A DNA stretch of 64,000 bases from Paenibacillus puerhi (lineage in GTDB: Bacteria; Bacillota; Bacilli; Paenibacillales; NBRC-103111): NCBI RefSeq assembly GCF_009846885.1, contig NZ_WUWM01000002.1, positions 310,001 through 374,000 on the forward strand. The letters are read 5' to 3'. The translations under genes were made by a program, and so were the position numbers. The notes under the pieces are model-generated. The model did not search any database. It was not told the origin of the DNA and was given only the letters and a program-made list of their open reading frames with translations. Of this stretch, positions 43,775-53,224 are shown piece by piece; the stretch's first letter is position 1, and each line of letters begins with the position of its first letter.

Positions 43775-43808
43775 AGAAAAAGGCTCCCTTTCCTAAGAAA
43801 GGGAACCT
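43775..43808 (-). terminator. Terminator of phoPR
   Basis: GGTTCCCTTTC and GAAAGGGAGCC form a stem with loop TTAG, followed by TTTTTCTTTCCC on the minus strand, about 30 bases after the phoP stop. Confidence 0.85.
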
Positions 43809-43837
43809 GCTTTTACCGCATGCGGTACTTCATATAG

Positions 43838-44557
43838 CTATGCTTTCTTCGTCGGCGATGTAACCAGCTTATAGCCGACGCCGCGGATCGATTCGATCTG
43901 AACGGACTGCTGGTTCATCTCCAGCTTCTTGCGCAAGGAGCTGACATGCACGTCAACCGTACGCTGACCGCCGATGTAATCAAATCCCCAGACGATGTTC
44001 ATCAGATCGTCTCTTGTAATAACGACGCCCGGGCGCTGCACCAGATAGAGCAGCACCTCAAATTCCTTGGGCCTCAGCGGAATCGACTCTCCACCCAGCA
44101 CAACCTCGTATTTCTCCGGGTAAATGTGTAGATCCCCTGCGGTAATCACCTTTTCTCCCGAAGAGGTCTTCTCTTGAAGCCCTTCCCCCGTCATCGTCCG
44201 CCGCAGAACGGCCGAAACGCGGGCCAGCAGTTCGGCTACGCCGAAAGGCTTGGTAATATAATCGTCAGCCCCGTGCTTTAGCCCCTGCACGACTTCCTCC
44301 TCGGCATTACGGGCGGTCAGGATGATAACCGGCGTCCGGTTCCCCTTCTGTCTCAGCTTAGACAATATTTCAAATCCGTTCATACCCGGAAGCATAATAT
44401 CCAGCACGATCAGATCGAACGACTGCTGAAGCGCTGCCTGTAAGCCGTCGCTCCCGTGATCGACGACCTTGGTCTCATACCCTTCCTGAGAGAGGTTATA
44501 AGACAAGAGGCGCGCTAAAGTAGGTTCGTCCTCAATCACTAATATCTTTTGTGGCAT
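43838..44557 (-). CDS. phoP: Response regulator PhoP
   Basis: The ATG at 44557 follows GGGGGATATTC. The 239-residue protein has the receiver acid pair (VIEDEPT), Asp in IVLDIMLPGMNG, Thr in ILTARN and Lys in YITKPFG, plus an OmpR winged helix (RPKEFEVLLYLVQRPG, TVDVHVSSLRKKLE, ESIRGVGYKL). It is PhoP by adjacency to phoR, order near polA and TCA genes, and the pst operon with a Pho box. It activates phosphate starvation genes. Confidence 0.93.
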   Translation of the reverse strand: MPQKILVIEDEPTLARLLSYNLSQEGYETKVVDHGSDGLQAALQQSFDLIVLDIMLPGMNGFEILSKLRQKGNRTPVIILTARNAEEEVVQGLKHGADDYITKPFGVAELLARVSAVLRRTMTGEGLQEKTSSGEKVITAGDLHIYPEKYEVVLGGESIPLRPKEFEVLLYLVQRPGVVITRDDLMNIVWGFDYIGGQRTVDVHVSSLRKKLEMNQQSVQIESIRGVGYKLVTSPTKKA

Positions 44558-44640
44558 GAATATCCCCCGACTCCAAATTCTATATCTCAAGCTTACCATA
44601 GCGTGAAAATATTGACAAACGGTAAATCGATTGTCGCAAG

Positions 44641-46437
44641 CTAGTGAATAAGGGGCATGTCGATCTTAAAGGTCGTACCCACCCCTACTTCGCTTTCCAC
44701 CCGTATGGAGCCCTTGTGAAGGTCGATCAGATGTTTGACAATCGAAAGCCCTAGCCCCGTTCCGCCGGAAACCCGGGAACGCGCTTTGTCTACGCGATAG
44801 AAGCGCTCAAAGATACGCGGGATGTCCTTCTTGGGGATACCGATACCGGTGTCGTTGATCGTGAAGCGCACCTGATCAGCCTCCGCAAGACCGGTCAAGC
44901 TCGGGACATGCTGGACGCTTATGCTGACCTGGCCGCCTTCCGGCGTATAGTTGATCCCGTTGGACAGCAGATTGATCAAAATTTGCCTCAAGCGATCCTC
45001 GTCCGCCTCCATATACAGATCCCCCGGCACCTCCATCGTCATCTTGATGTCCTTGGCCGAAGCCTGCGCGTTCAGCACGTTGATACAATTATGGACAAAG
45101 GGTGCCAGATGGATAGGCGAGAATTGCAGCGGAATGCGCTTCGACTCAATTTTGGACAGCTCGAGAATATCGCCGATCAACCGGTTGAGGCGCTCGCTCT
45201 CATCAAAGATAATTTGGAGAAACGACCGGGCGGTCTCTTTATCGTTAAGCGCTCCAGCCAGCAGCGTTTCCGCGAATCCTTTGACGGCGGCGATAGGCGT
45301 CTTCAGCTCATGCGATACATTGGCTACGAATTCGCTGCGCATCCGCTCCAGACGCCTTACCGCCGTAATGTCATGAAGCACGATAAGCAGCCCCGACCAG
45401 TCCTGTCCCTGCTGCGAGATCGGGTTCAGGTTGATCTCCAGGATGCGCTCGGATGGGAAATAGAATACCATTTCGTCTCGGATATGCTCCCTTGACTCGA
45501 TACATTCCTGAATCAACTGCGTAAATTCATATTGCTGTTTCGCCTGATCGAATCGCTTACCAAGAAGCTCCATCGACGAGAAGCCGAGTATCTCTTCGGC
45601 CGACCGGTTCAGCAGCACAATCTTGCCTTCACGGTCTATCATCACGACGCCGCTAATCATATTCTCGAGCACGCTCTTCAGCCGGCTCTCGTCCTCCAGA
45701 ATCCGCTCCATCTGGAGCTGCAGACTGTCGGCCATCCGGTTGATCGCTGTGCCAAGCTGACCGATCTCGTCCTTCTTGTTAACCGTTACCCGATACTTAT
45801 AATTCATATCCGTGATCTGCTGTGCTACACTCGTAATCAGTTCGATCGGGCGCGTTATATTGAATGCAACCCGGTAGCTGATCAAGGCCGCTAAAGCAAA
45901 GACGGCAGCCAATCCTCCGAGCAGTACAAACCATACATTGCGGATGGAATTATCAATTTCGGTGAGACTCATGGACAAGCGCAAGAAGCCGACCGTTTCT
46001 CCCCCAGACGGCACGGGCAGGGCCACATACAGCAAGTTCTTGCCGACGGAATCGCTGTAACGGGTCGCATACCCTATACCGTCGCGCGCAGCCTCGATAA
46101 TCTCTTCCCGATTCGCATGAGACTCCAGCTCGGACGCCTTGCGGTCGGAGTCTCCAAGCACCTTGCCGTCCGCCTGGAGAAACGTCACTCTCGCATCCGC
46201 AGACTTCTTCAGAAGCTCGGCCTGCTTCGTATAGAACTCCAGCTTCTCCTCCTCGGTCCCCGTCTGCTGCATGTTGACCGTCGTCATGATAATGCGAAGC
46301 TCGCGTTCCATGTTCAGCTTTAACGATTCGATGTACGAATTTCTGAGCATGCTGGCCATGAATATGCCTACAGCCAACACGGATGCGCCTATCAAGGCCA
46401 TAAAAATAAGAGTAAGACGCGCGCGAAACATATTCAT
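44641..46437 (-). CDS. phoR: Phosphate sensor histidine kinase PhoR
   Basis: The 598-residue kinase has TM1 (residues 8-30), an extracellular PAS-like domain of about 130 residues, TM2 near 165-190, HAMP, a cytoplasmic PAS (ENMISGVVMIDREGKIVLLN), HisKA (FVANVSHELKTPIAAVKGFAE, phospho-His) and HATPase_c (INLLSNGINYTPEGG, NDTGIGIPK, GGTGLGLSIVKHLI). This matches the Gram-positive PhoR plan. It lies 83 bases upstream of phoP, the reverse order of B. subtilis phoP-phoR. Confidence 0.92.
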   Translation of the reverse strand: MNMFRARLTLIFMALIGASVLAVGIFMASMLRNSYIESLKLNMERELRIIMTTVNMQQTGTEEEKLEFYTKQAELLKKSADARVTFLQADGKVLGDSDRKASELESHANREEIIEAARDGIGYATRYSDSVGKNLLYVALPVPSGGETVGFLRLSMSLTEIDNSIRNVWFVLLGGLAAVFALAALISYRVAFNITRPIELITSVAQQITDMNYKYRVTVNKKDEIGQLGTAINRMADSLQLQMERILEDESRLKSVLENMISGVVMIDREGKIVLLNRSAEEILGFSSMELLGKRFDQAKQQYEFTQLIQECIESREHIRDEMVFYFPSERILEINLNPISQQGQDWSGLLIVLHDITAVRRLERMRSEFVANVSHELKTPIAAVKGFAETLLAGALNDKETARSFLQIIFDESERLNRLIGDILELSKIESKRIPLQFSPIHLAPFVHNCINVLNAQASAKDIKMTMEVPGDLYMEADEDRLRQILINLLSNGINYTPEGGQVSISVQHVPSLTGLAEADQVRFTINDTGIGIPKKDIPRIFERFYRVDKARSRVSGGTGLGLSIVKHLIDLHKGSIRVESEVGVGTTFKIDMPLIH

Positions 46438-46499
46438 CGTGTAGGGGTCCCTCCATGCCGGTTAGCTTGCTTAGCTTGTCAGCAAGAAATAAATTTTAC

Positions 46500-47495
46500 T
46501 CAATATCGTACCTGTTCGGCAGAGGGAATGCCAGTTATTTTTTTGTAAAGATCCGACCGCATGAATGCTTTCATGAAAGCATTATTCAGCGTGGCGAACG
46601 GCTGCTGGATCAGAATAGCAAGCACGACCGGCACAGCGGTCAGCGGGCTGAAGTAGGACAGCGCAAGAACAAGCCCGAGCGAAATATTGCGCATTCCGGA
46701 ACTGAACGTAACCGCGATCATCAAATCCGGTCTTCTCGTCCATAAGGATCCAGCAAAGCCGATCAGGTAGCAAAGGCTCACGAGCAGCACGACCAAGGGC
46801 ACAACAACGACCATGTCGCGCTTCAGCTCCACCATATAAGGGGCGATCGCCGCGGCATTGATCATAATCACCGTACATAAAGCGACCTTGGAGGTCGGTC
46901 CGCAGACGGGAGCCGACCATGCCTTGAAGCGGTACCTCGACAGCTCGTTGACGAGCACCCCAAGTATCGTCGGCGCCACCACGATAAGCAGCAAATCCGC
47001 AAGCATCCCCATATGATCCAGCTCGATCGAGGTGCCGAACATTGTCTCCAGGGCAAGCGGGATCACGAACGGACTTAAAGCCGTATCGATGACGATCATC
47101 GCCAGTGTGAAGGGCACATGTCCCTTCGATAGCGATACCCAGATGACCGAGGACACCCCAAGTGGAATAACGGCGAACAACACGAAGCCTACGACATAAG
47201 GAGAGTCGGCTCCGAACACCCAGGCACCGATGCCGTAAGCGATCAGCGGCGCAACAATATGGGTCAGGGAGAAAGTCAGGAGCATCGCACTCGGCATTCG
47301 AAACGCATCTCGGATCGAATTCACGCTGCAGCCTGAGGCCATGACAAACGTCAAATAAGCGAACAGCCACGGAATAGCGTTGACGCCCGACTTAAACTGT
47401 TCAGAAAGAAGAAACCCGAGTATCAGAGATACCGGGGTCAGAAGAAATAAATATTTTTCAAGCAGCCCGTTGAGACGGTTCCCATTCTCTCTCAT
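46500..47495 (-). CDS. Bile acid:sodium symporter (BASS) family transporter
   Basis: The 331-residue protein has nine to ten membrane helices with the family's central segments: GFVLFAVIPLGVSSVIWVSL and the crossing helix region PTILGVLVNELSRYRF, then AVTFSSGMRNISLGLVLAL. The family carries bile salts, pantoate, organic anions or arsenite. No ars genes are near, so the substrate is open. The RBS is weak. It lies 12 bases after the fumarase stop and may be co-transcribed with it. Confidence 0.85.
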   Translation of the reverse strand: MRENGNRLNGLLEKYLFLLTPVSLILGFLLSEQFKSGVNAIPWLFAYLTFVMASGCSVNSIRDAFRMPSAMLLTFSLTHIVAPLIAYGIGAWVFGADSPYVVGFVLFAVIPLGVSSVIWVSLSKGHVPFTLAMIVIDTALSPFVIPLALETMFGTSIELDHMGMLADLLLIVVAPTILGVLVNELSRYRFKAWSAPVCGPTSKVALCTVIMINAAAIAPYMVELKRDMVVVVPLVVLLVSLCYLIGFAGSLWTRRPDLMIAVTFSSGMRNISLGLVLALSYFSPLTAVPVVLAILIQQPFATLNNAFMKAFMRSDLYKKITGIPSAEQVRY

Positions 47496-47507
47496 AGGAT
47501 CCCGCCG

Positions 47508-49049
47508 TTATACGAAAACCGGTTCTTTAAATTGCTCAAGCTTCGTCCGGGAGTCGTGCTCGACCTCGGCATGGAGGCTGTTGCCATGCGAGTCCATGGT
47601 GACGATCGCTGCGAAACCTTCGGTTTGCAAATGCCACATCGCTTCCGGAATGCCGAACTCCAGGAAATCGACGCCTTCTACCTTTTTGAAGCATTCGGCA
47701 TAATACTGCGCTGCCCCGCCGATGGCATTCAAATAAACGCCTCCATGCTCTTGCAGAGCCTTGAGCGTTTTGGCGCCCATGCCGCCCTTGCCAATCACCG
47801 CGCGGATGCCGAATTTCTTAATAATATCTCCCTGATAAGGCTCTTCCCGGATGCTCGTCGTCGGTCCGGCCGCCTTGACCACCCAGTTGCCATCGCCGTC
47901 TTTGGCCATGACAGGGCCGCAATGATAGATCGCCGCGCCATTCAGGTCGACCGGCGAATCATGGTCCATCAAGTACTTGTGAAGCGCATCCCGGCCGGTA
48001 TACATCGGACCGTTGATGATGACGACATCACCGACGCGCAGTGAACGAATCTGCTCCTCGGAGATCGGCGTCTGCAGCACAATCTCGCGGCGTTCTCCGC
48101 TGTCTGCCGCTGCGACCTCGGAGGGCTCGTCCTTCTGCATCGGCAGCTCGGTGCCCCGGCGATACACCCACTCCGTTATTTCCCCGGTCCCTGCGTCGAT
48201 CAGCACGCCCTGGCGGCGAAACGCCCAGCAGTTGTAAGCCACCGAGACAAAGAAGCTGGCCGGCAAGCGGTTCATAACGCCTACCTTACAGCCCAGCAGG
48301 GAAACTTGTCCGCCGAAGCCCATCGTGCCGATGCCGAGCTTGTTGGCATTCTCCATCACATAATCTTCAAGCTTGCGCAGCTCCTCGTTCGGGTTTACAT
48401 CATCCACAGTACGGAACAGCTGATGCTTGGCAAGCTCGTACCCGGTTGTCCGGTCGCCGCCGATACCGACGCCGATGAAACCCGCGCTACAGCCCTGGCC
48501 TTGCGCCTGGTACACCGCATGCAGGATGCATTTGCGGATACCGTCGAGATCGCGGCCTGCCTTGCCGAGGCCTTCCAGCTCTGTAGGCAGACTATACTGG
48601 ATGTTCTTGTTCTCGCAGCCGCCACCCTTCAGGATCAGGCTTGCTTCGATCTCAGGACGCTCCCATTGCTCGAAATGAATAACCGGAGTACCCGGCCCGA
48701 TATTGTCTCCGCTATTGGCTCCCGTCAGGCTGTCGACGGAATTCGTCCGCAGCTTGCTGTCCTTCGTCGCTTGGGCGACCGCCTCGATAATCGCTTTCTT
48801 CATCTCGAGCTGGTTCGCGCCTACCGGCGTACGGACGATGAACGTCGGCATGCCGGTATCCTGACAGATCGGAGATACGTTGCACTCCGCCATCCGAATA
48901 TTATCGGCAATCGTAGACAGCGACAGAGCCGAACGCGTACCGGCATCCTCCTTCCGTCTTGCCTCTTGGATCGCCTCACGAACATCGGCTGGCAGGTTGG
49001 TGGAGGTTTCCACAATCAGGTTATACATGCTTTCTTGAAATTGCTTCAT
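47508..49049 (-). CDS. Fumarate hydratase, class I (iron-sulfur)
   Basis: The 513-residue single chain joins the alpha (residues 1-290) and beta (320-510) parts of class I fumarases. Cys ligands for a 4Fe-4S cluster are visible in SPICQDTGMP, GGGCENKN and GQGCSAGFIG. The beta part has YTGRDALHKYL, GPTTSIREEPY and IGKGGMGAKT. It hydrates fumarate to malate in the TCA cycle. An AAAGGAG lies ahead of the ATG. A Bacillales genome with this enzyme may or may not also carry class II FumC. Confidence 0.93.
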   Translation of the reverse strand: MKQFQESMYNLIVETSTNLPADVREAIQEARRKEDAGTRSALSLSTIADNIRMAECNVSPICQDTGMPTFIVRTPVGANQLEMKKAIIEAVAQATKDSKLRTNSVDSLTGANSGDNIGPGTPVIHFEQWERPEIEASLILKGGGCENKNIQYSLPTELEGLGKAGRDLDGIRKCILHAVYQAQGQGCSAGFIGVGIGGDRTTGYELAKHQLFRTVDDVNPNEELRKLEDYVMENANKLGIGTMGFGGQVSLLGCKVGVMNRLPASFFVSVAYNCWAFRRQGVLIDAGTGEITEWVYRRGTELPMQKDEPSEVAAADSGERREIVLQTPISEEQIRSLRVGDVVIINGPMYTGRDALHKYLMDHDSPVDLNGAAIYHCGPVMAKDGDGNWVVKAAGPTTSIREEPYQGDIIKKFGIRAVIGKGGMGAKTLKALQEHGGVYLNAIGGAAQYYAECFKKVEGVDFLEFGIPEAMWHLQTEGFAAIVTMDSHGNSLHAEVEHDSRTKLEQFKEPVFV

Positions 49050-49261
49050 GATGGATGATGACTCCTTTCGGCAGCTGAACTACATAATCCTATCATACCA
49101 TACCGCCTGACGCTCCGGCACATCCTTTTCTAGAATGAAAAACAGGCGGCAAGCGGCATCCGGGAAATGTCACGGAGGTTTTACAATTGGAGGGGCGCAC
49201 GACCCCCGCGAATCGTGTATAATTCGTTCTGCGGCATGTTTCGCCATTAATCGGAGTAAGG

Positions 49262-49855
49262 ATGATAACGATGAATAGCCATTTTTTCGCCTATATGAAT
49301 AGACTAAGGTATATTGAGCGATGGAGCCTTATGCGCAATGTCATGAAGGAAAACGTCGCGGAGCACTCCTTTCAAGTCGCTGTACTCACCCATGCGCTGT
49401 GTACGATCGCCAACACCGTGTTTGACCGCGATGTGCCGACGGACCGCATCGTCTGCATGGCGCTTTTTCACGATGCTACGGAAGTGTTTACCGGCGATAT
49501 TCCGACGCCTGTCAAGCATCACAATCCCAAGATTTTGTCCAACTTCCGCGAGATCGAACAGCTGGCTGCCGAGCGTCTGCTCGATATGGTCCCTGAGCCT
49601 CTGCGACAGGTCTACGAGCCGTTGATCGATACCAAAGCAAACGGGGAGAATGGCGTCTACAAGCACTATATCAAAGCGGCCGACCAATTGGACGCCTACC
49701 TCAAATGCGTGACCGAGCTATCGGCAGGCAACCGCGAATTTGCCATCGCCAAGAAGCAGATCGAGGAATCCATGGCAGCACTCGATATGCCCGAGTTGAA
49801 TTACTTCCTGGAGCATATGGCTCCAAGCTTCGAGAAGACGATCGACGAGCTGTAG
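49262..49855 (+). CDS. 5'-deoxynucleotidase YfbR-like HD protein
   Basis: The 197-residue protein matches YfbR: SHFFAYMNRLRYIERWSLMRN, then ENVAEHSFQVAVLTHAL (HD His), MALFHDATEVFTGDIPTPVK (HD pair) and KAADQLDAYLKCVTEL (last Asp). It dephosphorylates 5'-deoxynucleoside monophosphates such as dUMP or dTMP with Co or Mn. Either ATG 49262 (GGAG five bases upstream) or ATG 49271 may be used; the latter gives the E. coli-like N-terminus. Confidence 0.92.
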   Translation: MITMNSHFFAYMNRLRYIERWSLMRNVMKENVAEHSFQVAVLTHALCTIANTVFDRDVPTDRIVCMALFHDATEVFTGDIPTPVKHHNPKILSNFREIEQLAAERLLDMVPEPLRQVYEPLIDTKANGENGVYKHYIKAADQLDAYLKCVTELSAGNREFAIAKKQIEESMAALDMPELNYFLEHMAPSFEKTIDEL

Positions 49856-49907
49856 CGACCGCGGCCGTCTCCGCAGCAGAGGCCCGCAAGCATCGCCCCA
49901 AACGAAA

Positions 49908-49948
49908 CAAGAGCCAGGATGGAGACCGGCTCCATCTGGCTCTTATTT
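49908..49948. terminator. Bidirectional terminator
   Basis: AAGAGCCAG.ATGGAG pairs with CTCCATCTGGCTCTT; an A/T-rich flank on each side serves both the yfbR-like gene and the convergent membrane protein gene. Confidence 0.85.
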
Positions 49949-49994
49949 CATCATGTCCCTCTAGGAGCGGACATTCGGTTAGGGCAATCCCCTT

Positions 49995-50420
49995 CTAGAA
50001 CAGCATCGGGAATTTCATCAAGGTAACAATCAGGAAAAATACGACACCGTTAATCAGCGCGAGTGTTTTGATCCACCCAAGCTGAGCGGCGACCAATCCG
50101 CCTGAAGATTCGCTAACGGCCAGACGGATACGCTTGCCCATAATGCCGGTCAGCGCAGCAAGCGCCAGGAACAGCACGACGGATAGGACCATCCAAAGCA
50201 CGGAATAATCGCCTTTCCCGACCATGTAGCCACCTGTCAGGAAAGCTAGGATCAGCGAGAACTGGCCTACGCGGTTGGTGGTAAACAGCACGTTCAGAAA
50301 GCCTACCTTGGACGCGCCGGATTGAAGCTTGTCCACCCGCCCGACCAGGAACGGCAGGACCAGGTATATCCCCATTAATATGGCGCTAAGTACATGAAGA
50401 TAAATCAACACATTCCACAC
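49995..50420 (-). CDS. Small four-helix membrane protein, function unknown
   Basis: The 141-residue protein has four hydrophobic helices (about residues 4-24, 52-68, 74-94 and 115-138). The first contains His in YLHVLSAILMG and the loop has KLQSG. The pattern resembles DUF2269-type predicted membrane proteins, but this is not certain. It is monocistronic between yfbR-like and mdh genes. Confidence 0.65.
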   Translation of the reverse strand: MWNVLIYLHVLSAILMGIYLVLPFLVGRVDKLQSGASKVGFLNVLFTTNRVGQFSLILAFLTGGYMVGKGDYSVLWMVLSVVLFLALAALTGIMGKRIRLAVSESSGGLVAAQLGWIKTLALINGVVFFLIVTLMKFPMLF

Positions 50421-50542
50421 AGTGAAGCCACCTCTCTGCTATTTAATGCTATCCCCCTCAGTATAACGGAAGCGTTTGCCTGTATCAAACCAAACGTGCA
50501 AATATTGTGTGAACATGTGATAACAATCATAGACAACATACG

Positions 50543-50578
50543 AAAGCCTCCGAGCGCTTGGGCGCACGGAGGCTTGGA
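50543..50578 (-). terminator. Terminator of the citZ-icd-mdh operon
   Basis: AAGCCTCCG and CGGAGGCTTT form a stem with loop of 14-16 bases, about 20 bases after the mdh stop, followed by TCG and an AT-rich tract. Confidence 0.75.
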
Positions 50579-50595
50579 GTGGACTTGGCAGGAGC

Positions 50596-51537
50596 CTAAG
50601 CCGTTACAACTTTGATGACGTTGCGAACGGATTCTGCCGATTTGTCAAGGGCCGCTTTCTCTTCAGGAAGCAGCTCAAGCTCGAATATTTTCTCGATCCC
50701 GTCGCCGCCAAGCAAGGTAGGCACGCCCATGAACAGGTTGTCATAGCCATACTCGCCTTGCAGCAAGGCGATCGAAGGAAGGATACGTTTCTTGTCCTTC
50801 AAAATCGCTTCTGTCATTTGAACGAGCGATGCAGCCGGAGCATAATAAGCCGAACCGTTGCCCAGCAGGTTGACGATCTCGCCGCCGCCCGTACGGGTAC
50901 GCTTCACGATGGCCTCGATGCGCTCAGCCGGAATCAGCTTCTCGATCGGGATACCGCCTACGTTCGAGTAACGAACGAGCGGAACCATGTCATCCCCGTG
51001 GCCGCCTAGTACGAAACCTCGGACATCCTCAACGGATACGTTCAGCTCTTGCGCGATGAACGTACAATAGCGAGCCGTATCCAGCACCCCGGATTGACCG
51101 ATAACACGGTTTTTCGGGAAGCCGAGCGTTTGGAACGCCACGTAAGTCATCGCATCGACCGGGTTGGAGAGGATGAGGACGATCGAATGCGGGCTCGTTC
51201 TCTTGATATTCTCACAAACGGACTTCACGATACCTGCGTTCGTATTCACGAGATCGTCGCGGCTCATGCCCGGCTTGCGAGCGATCCCAGCCGTGATGAT
51301 CACAATATCCGAGTTAGCGGAATCGTCGTAACTCGACGTACCTGTGATGTTCGCGTCAAAGCCTTGAACCGGGGAAGCCTCGAGCATGTCAAGCGCTTTA
51401 CCCTTGGTCGGGTTCTCCAGCTGCGGAATGTCGAGCAATACGACGTCGCCGAGTTCTTTTTGCGCCAGCATCAAAGCAGTAGTCGCGCCTGTGAAGCCCG
51501 CGCCGACAACCGTAATTTTCTTACGTTGGATAGCCAT
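50596..51537 (-). CDS. mdh: Malate dehydrogenase
   Basis: The 313-residue LDH-like enzyme has the Rossmann motif [12 protein letters not shown], Asp in LLDIP (NAD specificity), the substrate loop [11 protein letters not shown], catalytic His in [10 protein letters not shown] and Asp in SGVLDTARY. It oxidises malate to oxaloacetate. RBS AGGAGG precedes the ATG. It is last in the citZ-icd-mdh cluster. Confidence 0.97.
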   Translation of the reverse strand: MAIQRKKITVVGAGFTGATTALMLAQKELGDVVLLDIPQLENPTKGKALDMLEASPVQGFDANITGTSSYDDSANSDIVIITAGIARKPGMSRDDLVNTNAGIVKSVCENIKRTSPHSIVLILSNPVDAMTYVAFQTLGFPKNRVIGQSGVLDTARYCTFIAQELNVSVEDVRGFVLGGHGDDMVPLVRYSNVGGIPIEKLIPAERIEAIVKRTRTGGGEIVNLLGNGSAYYAPAASLVQMTEAILKDKKRILPSIALLQGEYGYDNLFMGVPTLLGGDGIEKIFELELLPEEKAALDKSAESVRNVIKVVTA

Positions 51538-51625
51538 TAGAAATTCCTCCTGGGAATGTCTTTTAGTGGGTTTGACAAAGCTTCGAGCTACAGCGATGCG
51601 ATTAAAGCTTCATGAGGGCCGCAGC

Positions 51626-51660
51626 CCGCTGCCTGCATGATCCCGGCAGCGGGCTTGCCC
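51626..51660 (-). promoter_or_regulatory. Stable hairpin between icd and mdh
   Basis: GCCCGCTGCC pairs with GGCAGCGGGC around an 11-base loop in the 222-base gap, without a T tract. It may be an RNA processing or stability element or a weak terminator. Confidence 0.55.
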
Positions 51661-51759
51661 TTCACGAGCAAGACGCCCCTTGCCAGGGATGTACTTAGCC
51701 GTCAGGCTTCGTTGCCGAGGCAAGCAGGGCGTGCGCTCCCCGTTAAGGGTTCGTCCAAT

Positions 51760-53055
51760 TTAGAAATTAGCGATGATCTCGTTAGCGAACTGCGAGCATT
51801 TTACTTCCGTAGCGCCTTCCATCAGGCGTGCAAAGTCATACGTAACCGTCTTGTTGTTGATAGCTGTTTCCAGACCTTTGTAGATCAGGTCAGCCGCTTC
51901 CTGCCAGCCCAGGTGTTCAAGCAGCATAACGCCGGAGAGGATAACTGAGCCAGGGTTTACTACGTCAAGGCCGGCATACTTTGGAGCCGTACCATGAGTA
52001 GCTTCGAAGATCGCGTGGCCGGTCACATAGTTGATGTTCGCGCCAGGTGCGATCCCGATACCGCCTACTTGAGCAGCCAGAGCATCAGACAGATAGTCTC
52101 CGTTCAGGTTCAGCGTAGCGATAACGTCAAAGTCAGTCGGACGCGTCAATACTTGCTGCAGCGCGATGTCGGCGATCGCATCTTTTACGATGATTTTGCC
52201 GGCGGCTTCTGCGTCTTTTTGCGCTTGGTTAGCTGCATCAGTGCCTTGCTCTTCTTTGATTTTATCGTACTGCGCCCATGTGAAGGTCTTGTCGCCGAAC
52301 TCCTGCTCAGCCAGCTCGTAGCCCCAGTTTTTGAACGCACCTTCGGTGAATTTCATGATATTGCCTTTGTGGACCAGGGTAACGCTCTTGCGGTTATGCT
52401 GGATAGCATACTCGATAGCCGCGCGCACGAGACGCTGGGAGCCTTCCTTCGAAACAGGCTTAATCCCGATACCTGAAGTTTCAGGGAAGCGGATTTTCTT
52501 AACGCCCATTTCGTTTTTAAGGAATTCCAGTACCTTCTTTACTTCGTCAGAGCCTTCTGCCCACTCGATACCCGCATAGATATCTTCTGTATTTTCACGG
52601 AAAATAACCATATCCACGAGCTCAGGACGCTTTACAGGGGAAGGAACGCCATCGAAGTAACGGACTGGACGGGAGCATACGTACAGATCCAGCTCTTGAC
52701 GAAGAGCTACGTTCAGGGAACGGATTCCGCCGCCGATAGGCGTAGTGAGCGGGCCTTTGATAGCAACGATATACTCGCGGATCGCCGTCAGCGTATCGGC
52801 AGGCAGCCAGTTGTTATATTGATTGAAGGCCTTCTCGCCGGCAAACACTTCGTACCATGCGATTTTCTTCTCGCCCTTGTAGGCTTTCTCAACAGCTGCA
52901 TCCAGCACGCGCTTGGAAGCGGCCCAGATGTCAGGACCTGTTCCATCGCCCTCGATGAAAGGGATGATCGGCTGATTGGGAACATTCAGCTTACCGTTAG
53001 TGATCGTGATGCGCTCGCCTTCAGTCGGCAGTGCATATTGCTCGAATTGTACCAT
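51760..53055 (-). CDS. icd: Isocitrate dehydrogenase (NADP)
   Basis: The 431-residue protein starts with a VQFEQYALP segment, then [32 protein letters not shown] (isocitrate Ser and Arg), [11 protein letters not shown], and the adenine-binding [10 protein letters not shown] region followed by the NADP-type Lys and Tyr. The length and sequence match Bacillus Icd. RBS GAGGAGGA is upstream. It converts isocitrate to 2-oxoglutarate. Confidence 0.97.
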   Translation of the reverse strand: MVQFEQYALPTEGERITITNGKLNVPNQPIIPFIEGDGTGPDIWAASKRVLDAAVEKAYKGEKKIAWYEVFAGEKAFNQYNNWLPADTLTAIREYIVAIKGPLTTPIGGGIRSLNVALRQELDLYVCSRPVRYFDGVPSPVKRPELVDMVIFRENTEDIYAGIEWAEGSDEVKKVLEFLKNEMGVKKIRFPETSGIGIKPVSKEGSQRLVRAAIEYAIQHNRKSVTLVHKGNIMKFTEGAFKNWGYELAEQEFGDKTFTWAQYDKIKEEQGTDAANQAQKDAEAAGKIIVKDAIADIALQQVLTRPTDFDVIATLNLNGDYLSDALAAQVGGIGIAPGANINYVTGHAIFEATHGTAPKYAGLDVVNPGSVILSGVMLLEHLGWQEAADLIYKGLETAINNKTVTYDFARLMEGATEVKCSQFANEIIANF

Positions 53056-53129
53056 GTTGATGTAATCCTCCTCGTAAAAGTAGAGTCAGCGGATGCTGAC
53101 CCAAAATAATGAATCTAGAAAACATAGGG

Positions 53130-53180
53130 GTGCCGCAGCAGTCCACCCTCTCCTGGGGGATCATGCGGACTGCTGCAGAC
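53130..53180 (-). promoter_or_regulatory. Hairpin in the citZ-icd gap
   Basis: GCAGCAGTCC and GGACTGCTGC form a ten-base perfect stem around a CCACCCTCTCC..GGGGGATC loop that can pair further. No T tract follows. It could stabilise the citZ message or block exonuclease. Confidence 0.55.
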
Positions 53181-53224
53181 AGCCCATGGGGGTAAACAGT
53201 CCAAGTCTGATCATATACGACCGA

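Noticed and set aside
43838-46437. WalRK rather than PhoPR
   Set aside because: The kinase has the PhoR domain plan and the locus sits with pst and TCA genes; the yycHIJ-type neighbours of walRK are absent.
47532-48044. Long plus-strand ORFs over fumarase and similar ORFs opposite phoR, mutM, polA, accA and pyk
   Set aside because: They are antisense shadows of well-identified genes in GC-rich codons; none has a family pattern.
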